The position numbers and the translations under genes are program-made. The notes beneath the pieces are model-generated. The model worked only from the letters and a program-made list of their open reading frames with translations. It made no database searches and was not told where the DNA came from. Of a stretch of DNA of 64,000 nucleotides, positions 1 through 7,953 are shown one piece after another (within the stretch, counting starts at the first letter, position 1; each line of letters opens with the position of its first letter). The stretch comes from DATFVA01 sp963711455 (lineage in GTDB: Bacteria > Bacteroidota > Ignavibacteria > Ignavibacteriales > Ignavibacteriaceae): the NCBI GenBank assembly GCA_963711455.1, contig CAVQEH010000013.1, positions 93,014 to 157,013 of the forward strand, given 5' to 3'.

Positions 1-1539
1 ACCAAGAGAAAGAGACAACTTATCTTTTATTAACTCATCATCTTCTTGCACAAAAAAACCGAGGCTTCTATATTTCGAATCAGGTAAAGGCATCTCGCCG
101 ATAATTTTATTTACTATGCTAACCACCTCATTCTGATCATTAAGGATATCAATATGCTGATATTTTTTTCTGAATCCGTTGTAGCTTCTGTCCCAGTAAT
201 CCAATCCTGCGACTAAATTATTGGTTCTGCTTAAAAGAAAATTTCCCTGGAGCTGTAAGTTGTTATTTATATGATTGGCTTCCGGAGTAATTTTAAGTAC
301 GCTTACTCTTTGTGCGGGAGTAGTTGAAGTTGCTGCAATATTCTGTATAAGATGCGGTATGTTTTCAACATTTCTATCAATTGTCTGATAGGAATATTTA
401 AGAGAAAGCTTATAAAAAAAAGAAGTAAGATTTTGAATTTCATAGCCGGCTGAAAGTAACTCTCTTCTTTCATCAGGATATCTTACAACTGCTGTAGAAG
501 GAAATACGGTTGAGCCGGGAATCCCAACATTATTTGCTTTGAATAGTTGATAGTTAAGCTTTGCTGTATGATTGCTGAAAGGAGCTATATTTAAATTTCC
601 GGTAAGGCTGTAATCTTCAAACTGGCTGTTATAAAGCCCGCCAACCGGAGTTTGAATGTTTCCTGCTTTTCTGAATGACGTACTGATTTTAGAAGTCCAA
701 ATGCTACCGCCACCGTAAAGGGACAGGGAAGAAACTGATGAACTGTTGACCGTGTTGATTCCTGTGGAAATATTTCCCTTCACAGATAAGTTATCAGAGA
801 ATTTTGGTGATTTGGTTATAATATTTATGATTCCTCCGGTTGCACCTGAACCATATATTGATGAAGACGCACCTTCTATGACTTCAATCCTTTCAACATC
901 ATTCAAATCAACCAGAGAAAATCTTGCAGCCACATCTGTAGAAGTTGCTATCCTGCTTCCATCGATCAATGCAACAACATTTTCACGGCTAAGGCCACGG
1001 ATACTTAATTCGGTTCCCCAGGCCCCTTCACTTATCATAGAAATTCCCGGTTCGGTTTTAAGTGCATCAGGTAAAGATTGAAATGGTTTTTCTTCAATCT
1101 TATTTTGGTTCAATGATAATTCAGAATAAGGAGAATCACGCATATATTTATCAAATCGTGTTGTGGTTATAAGCACTTCATCGAATTCAATAGGTGAAGG
1201 CTCAAGAGTAAAATTCTTTTCGGTTGAATCTTTAATATTAATTGAATCGGAAAAAGGTTTATATCCCAAATGTGAAATCTTTATTTGATATTTTCCTTCA
1301 TTTAAACCGGTTATTGAAAAATACCCGTTGATGTTTGTGTAAGTTATAAAGTTATATGAAAGAAAAACTATTGCACCCTCAATCTGTTCTCCTGTTTTGG
1401 AATCGGTGACCTTACCTTTAAACGAAGCTGGTTGACAGAAGGTGAGAGAATATATTAAGAATAAAAAAGTGGTTAATATTATCTTTAAGAAATAATAATC
1501 TGGAAAATTGATTGCATTTTTATACCGGAGTCTCTCCAC
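1..1539 (-). CDS. TonB-dependent receptor, N-terminal part (runs off the window)
   Basis: Outer-membrane receptor that imports a substrate (siderophore, cobalamin, peptide or sugar; not deducible) using TonB energy. Reading the minus strand from GTG at 1539 gives an open frame of 513 codons to base 1. It begins with a basic, hydrophobic signal-like segment (ILTTFLFLIYSLTFC, residues ~20-35), then a carboxypeptidase-like regulatory (beta-sandwich) domain starting FKGKVTDSKTGE, and then a plug domain with LPDALKTEPGISM, LSIRGLS and VERIEVIEGASSSIYGSGA, all classic TonB-receptor plug motifs. An AGGAG lies about 11 nt before the GTG; ATGs nearby are in other frames and hit stops. The regulatory-domain plus receptor architecture is common in Bacteroidota and relatives. 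The beta-barrel is cut off by the window edge. Confidence 0.88.
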   Translation of the reverse strand, partial: MERLRYKNAINFPDYYFLKIILTTFLFLIYSLTFCQPASFKGKVTDSKTGEQIEGAIVFLSYNFITYTNINGYFSITGLNEGKYQIKISHLGYKPFSDSINIKDSTEKNFTLEPSPIEFDEVLITTTRFDKYMRDSPYSELSLNQNKIEEKPFQSLPDALKTEPGISMISEGAWGTELSIRGLSRENVVALIDGSRIATSTDVAARFSLVDLNDVERIEVIEGASSSIYGSGATGGIINIITKSPKFSDNLSVKGNISTGINTVNSSSVSSLSLYGGGSIWTSKISTSFRKAGNIQTPVGGLYNSQFEDYSLTGNLNIAPFSNHTAKLNYQLFKANNVGIPGSTVFPSTAVVRYPDERRELLSAGYEIQNLTSFFYKLSLKYSYQTIDRNVENIPHLIQNIAATSTTPAQRVSVLKITPEANHINNNLQLQGNFLLSRTNNLVAGLDYWDRSYNGFRKKYQHIDILNDQNEVVSIVNKIIGEMPLPDSKYRSLGFFVQEDDELIKDKLSLSLG

Positions 1540-1707
1540 TTTTTTTCATCTCCTATCCTTCGAAGCAAAATATTTCTTCATTTACCCCAAATGTTTCATG
1601 AGAAATCATCAATTAAAATGGCTCTTTTAAAATGTTTTGGGTTCCACATTCCGGAATTTTTACAACCCCAATTTACCTTTATCAATTTAGACCTACAATG
1701 TGGTAAT

Positions 1708-2005
1708 TCAGTCTTTCTTTTTTATCCCATTTATTACCACAAACCCTCCTTTACCATAACCGCCTTTGAAGGATTGAACTTTGTCTATTTTTTGGATATC
1801 ACCACAGACTGTTTGAACGATCTCTATGTTATTTAAATTACTTCTTTCCAGGTAAGAGAGTCCCTATACCGATTTCAATTCCTTTTTTGCTTTCGGGAAT
1901 AAAATGTTCGACTGCTTTAAGTTCTGATTCATATACAAATTTATTTTCTTCAAACCATTCCTCATATTCATCTAAATATTTATCAAATGGTTCAGTTCTT
2001 GCCAT
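1708..2005 (-). pseudogene. Class I SAM-dependent methyltransferase with internal deletion
   Basis: A 55-codon frame (2005-1838) starts MARTEPFDKYLDEYEEWFEE and reaches the SAM-binding motif GIEIGIGT, then stops at once with LLPGKK. A second segment in a shifted frame (about 1860-1708) reads NNIEIVQTVCGDIQ, then GGYGKGGFVVI and a stop, which is the usual C-terminal tail of the same methyltransferase family (about 200-220 aa). The middle of the fold, roughly 120-130 residues with most of the Rossmann core, is missing and the junction is out of frame. The simplest reading is one internal deletion. The gene sits 10 nt downstream of the MBL-fold gene on the same strand and is surely inactive. Confidence 0.75.
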
Positions 2006-2015
2006 ATAATTTCCC

Positions 2016-2765
2016 TCAGTTAATTTTAATTACCTGACCGGTTCCAATTTCAACATAATTATTGTTAAAGGCATCTTTGAATAATTTATGTGCTTTGTCT
2101 CCTGAACAATGACAGGGAGCTACTTTAAGTACTTCCATTTCCAATATTTTATTTGCTATACTTTTTATTTCATCATCAGTTTTCGTGTGTAAATGAAATC
2201 CACCCATTGCAAGATAAATCACTTCGTCGGGGAAAGAACTTTTTACCTTTTCAAGTATATTAATAATTCCGGGATGTGCACAACCTGTTATAACAACAAT
2301 TCCCTTTGATGTTCTAATTGCAAGGGATTGTTCCGGGATTGCCCCCTCAAGTTCTCCCAGTGAAAAAATGTTCCTCTTTATTTCCTGAAACGTTGAAACA
2401 GGAATCAGCGATGCACCGGAATTTTTCATTTCATCGATAAGTTTAACCGGAAATGATAGAGGATAATAAATTGTAACCCCGGAATTCTTTTTTAAAAATT
2501 CACTCATTCCACCAGTATGATCATGATGGAAATGAGATAAAAAAACCAAATCGATACTTTCAGGACCAATGCCGAGTTTTACCATATTACGCAACAAAAT
2601 ATCGCCGTTATCACCGGTGTCGAACAACAATCTTGTTTTTCCGACTTCAACCAAACAAGAAAATCCCCAATCGGTCTCCAATTCTTTCAGAAAAGGATTA
2701 TTATCATATACAACTGTAATGCTTACTGGTTCAATACCACTATTTTGATTTTTAATTTGAGGCAT
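2016..2765 (-). CDS. MBL-fold metallohydrolase (COG1237-like)
   Basis: Metallo-beta-lactamase-fold hydrolase of the group related to the dihydropterin ribofuranosyl-aminobenzene phosphate synthase family (COG1237), common in anaerobes; substrate unknown. The di-metal motif HFHHDH is at residues 78-83 after DTGDNGD, a second motif TGCAHPG follows, and GGFHLH precedes the C-terminal CHCSG. The longest open frame begins 24 codons upstream (2837) with a hydrophobic stretch, but no ribosome-binding site precedes that ATG, whereas ACAGGAG lies 8-9 nt before the internal ATG at 2765, giving a 249-aa cytoplasmic protein of usual family length. If the upstream start is used, the protein would instead have a signal-like N terminus. 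Confidence 0.8.
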   Translation of the reverse strand: MPQIKNQNSGIEPVSITVVYDNNPFLKELETDWGFSCLVEVGKTRLLFDTGDNGDILLRNMVKLGIGPESIDLVFLSHFHHDHTGGMSEFLKKNSGVTIYYPLSFPVKLIDEMKNSGASLIPVSTFQEIKRNIFSLGELEGAIPEQSLAIRTSKGIVVITGCAHPGIINILEKVKSSFPDEVIYLAMGGFHLHTKTDDEIKSIANKILEMEVLKVAPCHCSGDKAHKLFKDAFNNNYVEIGTGQVIKIN

Positions 2766-2879
2766 AGAAAAATCTCCTGTAAAAAATAATGTAACAAGAA
2801 GAAAAACAATATCATAAAATTTATAAACCGTTTTCATGGGTTCTATAAGTACTTGGAATTAAAGCTTATAAAATTCGAA

Positions 2880-3128
2880 TTATACTTTATAGATTTTTTT
2901 CTCCCGGCAATTAAAAAGCGAACCTCTAAATAGATATATATCAATAATTCCTCCCACAATTAAGTAAAGGATTGTCGGGAGCCACATTATACTGAGATCG
3001 TCAAAAATTCCGTTAAACCAACCGCCTCTTATCTTTTCAGTACCAACTACGATCCAGGCAAAAACAAGAAATATTAATGAAGATAATCCGAAAATTATAA
3101 TAAAAGCTTTTTTACATGTTGCATCCAT
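2880..3128 (-). CDS. Small two-helix membrane protein
   Basis: An 82-aa protein of unknown function. Two hydrophobic segments (AFIIIFGLSSLIFLVFAWIVV and IMWLPTILYLIVGGIIDIYLF) flank a short loop with WFNGIFDDLS, so it is probably an inner-membrane protein with both ends on the same side. A longer frame starts at 3221 inside the arginine decarboxylase gene; the ATG at 3128 is preferred because AGGAGGAG lies 4-8 nt upstream. It is last in the minus-strand cluster that starts at 7671. No family recognised. Confidence 0.55.
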   Translation of the reverse strand: MDATCKKAFIIIFGLSSLIFLVFAWIVVGTEKIRGGWFNGIFDDLSIMWLPTILYLIVGGIIDIYLFRGSLFNCREKKIYKV

Positions 3129-3181
3129 TTTCTCCTCCTGAGTTTGTTGTATCATTTTATTCCAATTATCTCCGGCAACGT

Positions 3182-3736
3182 TTATGGTAAAAGAACAGCA
3201 ACCGCTATTACTGTAGTCCACAATCCGGTTCTGTCGCCTTCAGCAGATTGGGTTATGTTAAAAGTCTTTACGATTTTACCTGATAATTTGAATACCTGTT
3301 CTCTTTCATTCCAATCAGTTTCAGCATCAAATTCTATCCCTAATGTAGTAGCCAGCATTTGAGCTGCAAGGTCTTCTGCATAATCTCCGGCAATTTTTTC
3401 TTTTACACCGTAAGGATGATGTTCAGATAAATAGCCATACTGCGTGTCATCAGCAGGAAGTGCAACACCTATTGAGGCGGCTATTAACCTGTTAGGTTCA
3501 TTGGTTGAGTTTCTCGCCATTACAGCAAATGTAACCTGTCCCGGCTGGATATTTTTGAGTCCTTCTTCTTTGCTTATTCTTTTACAGCCGGGCGGGAAAA
3601 TGCTGCTGACTGAAACAAGATTGCATATTTCAATTCCGGCATTTCTTAATGCAAGTTCAAAAGAACTGAGATAATCTTTATGTTTTCCAACCCCTTTTGT
3701 AAAAAAGATTTTTGAAGGTATGTACAATATTTTCAC
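3182..3736 (-). CDS. pdaD: Pyruvoyl-dependent arginine decarboxylase
   Basis: Decarboxylates arginine to agmatine for polyamine synthesis (or acid resistance). The 184-aa length and the motif LVSVSSIFPPGCK (residues 40-52) match the family; self-cleavage between the paired serines (about residues 44/45) would create the pyruvoyl group at the new N terminus of the beta chain. Further family blocks are GQVTFAVMAR, IAASIGVA and GYLSEHH. It follows the NifX-like gene at 3741-4058 by only 4 nt, so it is probably co-transcribed. No agmatinase or ureohydrolase is visible nearby. Confidence 0.88.
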   Translation of the reverse strand: MKILYIPSKIFFTKGVGKHKDYLSSFELALRNAGIEICNLVSVSSIFPPGCKRISKEEGLKNIQPGQVTFAVMARNSTNEPNRLIAASIGVALPADDTQYGYLSEHHPYGVKEKIAGDYAEDLAAQMLATTLGIEFDAETDWNEREQVFKLSGKIVKTFNITQSAEGDRTGLWTTVIAVAVLLP

Positions 3737-3740
3737 CTGT

Positions 3741-4058
3741 TTAATTCTTTAAAAATTTTTTTATAGCGTCCTGTACCGAAGAAATTGAGCTCAATAGATG
3801 AACATCAATATGTTCTTTCATCAAAACAGAATATGCTTTGGTGCCAACCTGTTTTGATAAAAGAGTACTCGCACCTGTATTGATAATTACTTCCACTGTT
3901 TTTATACCTGAGCCATCTTTCAGCAGTACACCGGGATTAGGAATTGCAAAATATCTTTCATTTTCTGTATCGAATGTAATTATGTATCTGCAGCGCCCTA
4001 ATTTATCGCTTACCATCGACTCAATTTTTTCACCCGAAGAGGGGATTGCTATTCTCAT
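3741..4058 (-). CDS. NifX/NifB-type dinitrogenase FeMo-cofactor-binding domain protein
   Basis: A 105-aa single-domain protein of the MTH1175/NifX/NifY/VnfX superfamily, whose members bind or carry metal clusters. The family pattern is visible: N-terminal MRIAIPSSG, then LGRCRYIITFDTEN, then the GSGIKTVEVIINTGAS block and HIDVHLLSS towards the end. In organisms without nitrogenase such proteins are associated with Fe-S or Mo/W/Cu cluster handling, for example the orange-protein clusters of sulfate reducers. Nothing here (no nifHDK) suggests nitrogen fixation. It lies between another NifX-like gene and pdaD on the same strand. Confidence 0.8.
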   Translation of the reverse strand: MRIAIPSSGEKIESMVSDKLGRCRYIITFDTENERYFAIPNPGVLLKDGSGIKTVEVIINTGASTLLSKQVGTKAYSVLMKEHIDVHLLSSISSVQDAIKKFLKN

Positions 4059-4122
4059 TTATCACCTTTACAACTTTTAATAGAATTTCTGAAATTATTT
4101 TTACGGTGCATAATCCGGAATT

Positions 4123-4518
4123 TTAAAATTTACTGCTTTTACCATATCGTTTTCTAAGTTTGTTACCGGTTGAGACGGATGGGATATTCAATACCGGCAG
4201 TTTACTTTCCATTAAAAGTTCAACAGCTTTTAAAGCTATTAATCCTTTGCACTGATAAACTTTTATATTGGCAGACAATAAGAGCCTGAGAGGTCCTATG
4301 CCCATCTGGTTAGTTATGATTGAATCTACATTTTTCTCAATAAGCAATTGAGCCAATTGAATTCCTGATCCTATTCCCATGGTATTTGCAAAAGGGTTTT
4401 GAATAATTTCAGTACTGTTTTTATCCTCATCAAAGAGAATAAAAAATGCACATCTTCCAAAGTTTTGTGAAATTAAAGAATTCAGTACAGGACTGTCTGT
4501 AGTAACTGCTGTTAACAT
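4123..4518 (-). CDS. NifX-like FeMo-cofactor-binding domain protein with C-terminal extension
   Basis: A 131-aa paralogue of the next gene in the cluster. It has the same fold signature: N-terminal MLTAVTTDSPVLNSLISQNFGRC, FFILFDEDKN, then MGIGSGIQLAQLLIEKNVDSIIT and CKGLIALKAVELL. About 25 basic and polar residues (ending LRKRYGKSSKF) extend past the domain. It abuts the DUF5320 gene at 4519 with no gap. NifX-like and DUF5320-like genes are frequent partners in anaerobes, suggesting a shared role in metal-cluster chemistry; the precise role is unknown. Confidence 0.77.
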   Translation of the reverse strand: MLTAVTTDSPVLNSLISQNFGRCAFFILFDEDKNSTEIIQNPFANTMGIGSGIQLAQLLIEKNVDSIITNQMGIGPLRLLLSANIKVYQCKGLIALKAVELLMESKLPVLNIPSVSTGNKLRKRYGKSSKF

Positions 4519-4734
4519 TTAATTTTCCCGTCTCCCTTTGCCGGCATTTTGTCCACTCCGTCCTTGTCTGCCCCCGGCACTTCTTCTTCCTTTTCCAAAT
4601 CCGGTTTCATTTGTTTTTGATTCCGGGTTTTTCTGTTGTTCATTTTGTTTAGATTTTGAGCCGCGGCATCTCCCTTTTCTTCTTCCTGTTAAAGGACCTT
4701 CACCTAAAGGCCCTGTTCCATCAAAATCAGGCAT
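4519..4734 (-). CDS. DUF5320-like Gly/Arg/Lys-rich protein
   Basis: A 71-aa, very basic, low-complexity protein beginning MPDFDGTGPLGEGPLTGRRKGRC, which is the hallmark N terminus of DUF5320-type proteins (usually M-P-x-F-D-G-T-G-P-x-G-x-G-P-x-T-G). The rest is Gly, Arg, Lys, Ser and Gln repeats without a predicted fold. The function is unknown, but these proteins occur next to NifX-like and MinD-like genes in anaerobes, as here. GAGGTTGAT lies upstream of the ATG as a ribosome-binding site. Confidence 0.75.
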   Translation of the reverse strand: MPDFDGTGPLGEGPLTGRRKGRCRGSKSKQNEQQKNPESKTNETGFGKGRRSAGGRQGRSGQNAGKGRREN

Positions 4735-4743
4735 ATCAACCTC

Positions 4744-5676
4744 CTAATTATTTTTTATGAAAAATGTATTGCCGGAGTATTCTTCAGTTCTTAAAATATT
4801 TTCACTGATTAGTTTCTGAATCAAATCCCACGACGAATTTGATTTAGTTAAAAATACTTTAACAGCATCCTTACGCATTGGATGAACGGAAAGTATACTT
4901 AATAGCTCCTTCTCGGCTTCGGAAGAAAAGCTGAAATTAACTCCTTCATCAAAATCCAGCATACAGGTATTATCAATCATACTGCTGAATATCTGGAAAG
5001 CCATATTTTTATTTTTAAGCCCGGGGGCTTCGATTGATTCCTCGGCAGGTGGTCTTGTGGGAACCAGTAAATAAGCTTTCTCAGGTTGAATAATTTTTAT
5101 GAGTTCTGCTGTTTTGTAAATTGATTCAACCGAATCATTTATTCCCTCCACAAGCATGGTTTCTGTAAGTAATGTACCGTTATAGTCCCGGGAAAAATTT
5201 ATTATTCCATTTGTTATGTCTTTTAGATTAAGCTCACCATGCGGTCTATTTATTTTTGTCCAGATATTTGGAAATACAGAATCAATCTTAAGTGAAACCA
5301 GGTCAGCATTCATTAAATCTTTTTTTACATTATCGTCCCATAGCAAAGAAGAATTTGTAATTACAGCTATTTTAATCTGAAATTCTTTTAATCGTTCAAT
5401 TGTATTACCAAGATTAATATCAAGGGTAGGCTCTCCGTCGGGTACAAAAGATATGTAGTCTATTTTCTCATTGTTTTTTTGTAACTGTTTTATTTTAAGT
5501 GCTGTTTCTTTATAGATATACTCAGGAGAGAAAAATTCTTTTCTCTTAATCGGCATACAATTTGTTCTTCCTGCCTGGCAGTAAACGCAAGAGTAACTGC
5601 ATGTTTTCGGTGGAATATTATTTATTCCAAGGCTTCTGCCTAATCTACGGGATGGTATTGGTCCGAATACAATCAT
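4744..5676 (-). CDS. Radical SAM protein (COG0731-like)
   Basis: A 310-aa radical SAM enzyme. The cluster motif CSYSCVYC (C26, C30, C33) follows the subgroup signature VFGPIPSRRLGRSLGINN at the N terminus; SFVPDGEPTLD is the SAM-binding GEPTL block, and the C-terminal ~80 residues form a helical extension with SVHPMRKDAV. COG0731 includes the archaeal wyosine-synthesis enzyme TYW1, but bacterial members with the F-G-P-[IV]-P-S-R-R-L-G start are of unknown substrate and occur in sulfate reducers and methanogens. A paralogue is encoded at 6640-7671 in the same cluster, so the pair probably acts in the same pathway. Confidence 0.82.
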   Translation of the reverse strand: MIVFGPIPSRRLGRSLGINNIPPKTCSYSCVYCQAGRTNCMPIKRKEFFSPEYIYKETALKIKQLQKNNEKIDYISFVPDGEPTLDINLGNTIERLKEFQIKIAVITNSSLLWDDNVKKDLMNADLVSLKIDSVFPNIWTKINRPHGELNLKDITNGIINFSRDYNGTLLTETMLVEGINDSVESIYKTAELIKIIQPEKAYLLVPTRPPAEESIEAPGLKNKNMAFQIFSSMIDNTCMLDFDEGVNFSFSSEAEKELLSILSVHPMRKDAVKVFLTKSNSSWDLIQKLISENILRTEEYSGNTFFIKNN

Positions 5677-5693
5677 TTCTAATATTCATTAAT

Positions 5694-6140
5694 TTAATCG
5701 TAAGCAACGCGCATGTTCTTGTCTTTTAAAATTGGGTTCATTAATTCATTCCACCCGGGAATGTTGCCGGTATTAATTTTCAAATGCGTCAGGTAGTATT
5801 TTTCAGGAACAGGATGAGTTCCGACAATTACTTTCAAACCAAATCTGCCTTGAATATATTTTCTGAAGTAATCAATATATAAACATGGAGGGTAGCCGAT
5901 AAGCATTCCTGTTGAAAAATGAATTACTTCTGCGCCATTCTTTTTCATTTCTTCCGGGGCGTATTCAATATTACTGCCTGGACAACCGCCGCAGGTTGTA
6001 TACCCGACAAGCTCAATTTCTTTGTTCTTATAAATATCAAATGCACCTTCTCTTTTGTTCATTGCCCTGAAACATTTTCCACCGGCACAGCTCTGGTATC
6101 TCGCGCATGTAATGATCCCGATTTTGATTTTGCTTTTCAT
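5694..6140 (-). CDS. CGGC domain-containing protein
   Basis: A 148-aa protein of the CGGC-domain family, predicted small metal-binding proteins of anaerobes. Visible cysteines include ITCARYQSCAGGKC near the N terminus (residues ~10-23), the eponymous TTCGGCPGSN block (~50-58) and GYPPCLYID (~83-91), with HPVPEKYYLTH near the C terminus. The set looks like a metal or Fe-S site; the biochemical role is unknown. It is in the same-strand cluster with the radical SAM genes, 17 nt upstream of the next radical SAM gene. Confidence 0.8.
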   Translation of the reverse strand: MKSKIKIGIITCARYQSCAGGKCFRAMNKREGAFDIYKNKEIELVGYTTCGGCPGSNIEYAPEEMKKNGAEVIHFSTGMLIGYPPCLYIDYFRKYIQGRFGLKVIVGTHPVPEKYYLTHLKINTGNIPGWNELMNPILKDKNMRVAYD

Positions 6141-6185
6141 GATTTATTTCCCTTGGTATAATATTTTTATTTTAATTCCGCGTAA

Positions 6186-6611
6186 TTAATATTTATTAGC
6201 CTCATATAATTCCATTTCAGAATTAAAATTGATCTTCCTGACCATCTTATCATTTTTTCTATCAATCAGAACACATTTCTGAAAAGCTTCTGTAGTTATT
6301 CTGCTTTTTGTCTTAAACTCAGCGGATAAATACCAGATTCCTTTTCTATAATTGTCAACCTTCATTAACCCCTTTGGTTCATTAAAAAGGAATAATGGCG
6401 CTTTGTACTTAATGTTAGTGGAAGCAACAACCAGATAGATATTATTTTTTGTCAGAGTATCAAGTTCAATTAAATCTCTGAATAATTTAATACGCAAATC
6501 TTCAAGCCAGTTTAAGTAGACAGCGTTGTTTACATGTCCCGCAGCATCTATATCATAGGGTTTAATTTCAAAATCAATTTCAGTAAGACAGTTCTGCCCG
6601 TTCATTTTCAT
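6186..6611 (-). CDS. Acyl-CoA thioesterase, hot-dog fold (4HBT type)
   Basis: A 141-aa single hot-dog domain, probably hydrolysing acyl-CoA or 4-hydroxybenzoyl-CoA-like thioesters. The signature is PYDIDAAGHVNNAVYLNWLED (residues 19-39), with Asp22 as the expected catalytic residue and the HVNN motif on the long helix. Length is normal for YbgC/FatA-like thioesterases. The gene starts ATG-AAA-ATG and either Met could serve. It is embedded between radical SAM and CGGC genes, which gives no clue to the acyl substrate. Confidence 0.78.
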   Translation of the reverse strand: MKMNGQNCLTEIDFEIKPYDIDAAGHVNNAVYLNWLEDLRIKLFRDLIELDTLTKNNIYLVVASTNIKYKAPLFLFNEPKGLMKVDNYRKGIWYLSAEFKTKSRITTEAFQKCVLIDRKNDKMVRKINFNSEMELYEANKY

Positions 6612-6639
6612 TTGAATCCGAAAATAATTGGATGATTAT

Positions 6640-7671
6640 TTATACAGTTTCATTCATTGCGAGGTATCTCTTCCCGTTAAACTCAATTTGCCTGATTATT
6701 TTGTTTGATAACATTTCGTGTAGTTTTTCTTTTTTGTTATTGGCTCCCGCAAAAGTTGTTATTGCATTCTCACTTACCGGGTGGAGAGCAAGCAAACCTA
6801 ATAGTTCATTTTCAAAATCATCTGTGGCTAAAAACTCTTCTTTTTCAGGACAGCATAACATAACAGAATTTGGGACATGATCTTTTATAGTCTTGGATAA
6901 TACTTCAAGAGTTTCATTATCAGGACTTACAGCATAATTTTCCGAAGGCGGGTAAACAGGCATCATAAAATAAGATAACTTATGCGGGAATGTATTGAAG
7001 TATTTACTTAGTGCTACAACTTCATCCGGGTTATCATTAATGTTTTTTATAAAAGTAGTTTCAGTCGCAAGTATTCCCTTAAAATTATCAGCAAACCTTT
7101 GTATTCCGTCAAGAATAATATTGTATCTCAATCTTTGATGAGGACGGTTCATTTTTAACCACGTGTCTTCATTAACAGTATCTATTTTCACCGAAACGTA
7201 ATCGGCAAACAATAAATTTTCCTGAATAGTTTTATTCCATAGGAGTGCGGAATTTGTAAAGACCGCAATCTTATAACCGAATTCTCTCAGCAGAAATATT
7301 TCTTTCGAAAGATTTGAATCCAGGCAGGGATCTCCGCTGCCGGCAAACAGGATGTATTCAATCTTTTTCCCGGTTCGTGTAATTTCATTTATTTTTTTAT
7401 TCATTGAATTGTAAAGTTCGTAAGGAGATAAACAATTGTTTGTGCAGATTGAACAGCAGGAAGTTTTCCCGCCCGGGCAGTAAATGCAATTATAAGAACA
7501 AACTCCCGGTTTTACATTATTTATTCCCAGTACAGTACCGAGTCTTCTTGAATGAACAGGTCCGAATACTGCTTTACATTTAAGTGATTTATCTGAGAGG
7601 ATGCTGTTTTCCAATTTCAAACAAATGGATTCAATTCTGCCTTTTAACCAAATTAGTAATCCAGGTTTCAT
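6640..7671 (-). CDS. Radical SAM protein (COG0731-like), paralogue with N-terminal extension
   Basis: A 343-aa paralogue of the protein at 4744-5676, with the same VFGPVHSRRLGTVLGINN signature, radical SAM cysteines CSYNCIYC (C58, C62, C65), AGSGDPCLD in place of the GEPTL block, and the C-terminal LALHPVSENAI segment. It differs by about 33 extra N-terminal residues and by extra cysteines after the cluster motif (CCSICTNNC, residues ~72-80), which could hold an auxiliary cluster. GAGGT lies close before the ATG at 7671, so this start is supported. It is probably the first gene of the minus-strand cluster reaching to 2880. Confidence 0.8.
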   Translation of the reverse strand: MKPGLLIWLKGRIESICLKLENSILSDKSLKCKAVFGPVHSRRLGTVLGINNVKPGVCSYNCIYCPGGKTSCCSICTNNCLSPYELYNSMNKKINEITRTGKKIEYILFAGSGDPCLDSNLSKEIFLLREFGYKIAVFTNSALLWNKTIQENLLFADYVSVKIDTVNEDTWLKMNRPHQRLRYNIILDGIQRFADNFKGILATETTFIKNINDNPDEVVALSKYFNTFPHKLSYFMMPVYPPSENYAVSPDNETLEVLSKTIKDHVPNSVMLCCPEKEEFLATDDFENELLGLLALHPVSENAITTFAGANNKKEKLHEMLSNKIIRQIEFNGKRYLAMNETV

Positions 7672-7759
7672 ATTTTACCTCGGTATGAACTTTCTAAAAA
7701 TAGTGTCTGGTTTAGAATCAGGTTTAATTAATTGATTCTTTTTTCTCAAGAAATAATTC

Positions 7760-7882
7760 CTATGTTTCCCGGTGATCAGGATTAATTTCATAAAAAGTTT
7801 CACCAGCAGTTATTGCATTATTGGGACATTCAGGCTCTCAGGCTCCACAGACAATACAATCCGATGGAATCATTAAAGCCAT
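7760..7882 (-). pseudogene. Remnant of a 2[4Fe-4S] ferredoxin
   Basis: The minus strand from ATG at 7882 reads MALMIPSDCIVCGA, then TGA, then EPECPNNAITAGETFYEINP, and a TAG at 7760-7762. This is the first half of a bacterial ferredoxin (M-A-x-x-I-x-x-x-C-I-x-C-x-x-C-E-x-E-C-P-N). The TGA falls exactly where the third cluster cysteine (TGT/TGC) should be, and the second CxxCxxC half cannot be found. Loss of the second half argues for decay rather than a selenocysteine. The stretch lies between the radical SAM cluster and the ferritin-like gene. Confidence 0.65.
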
Positions 7883-7953
7883 TTTAATTCCTATAAAAAA
7901 ATGTTTTAAATAGTTGCCAGATTTTTCCCATAACCTTTCTTTTCAGCTAAGAT

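Noticed and set aside
746..1081. Plus-strand ORF of 111 codons
   Set aside because: It is antisense to the TonB receptor plug domain, which has clear family motifs on the minus strand.
1591..1836. Plus-strand ORF of 81 codons
   Set aside because: It is antisense to the remnant C terminus of the decayed methyltransferase; no family features.
3182..4518. Nitrogen-fixation locus
   Set aside because: NifX-like domains alone are common in non-diazotrophic anaerobes; no nifH, D, K, E, N or B is visible in the window.
7760..7882. Selenocysteine-containing ferredoxin
   Set aside because: The second cluster half is absent and a further in-frame stop follows, so decay is the simpler reading.
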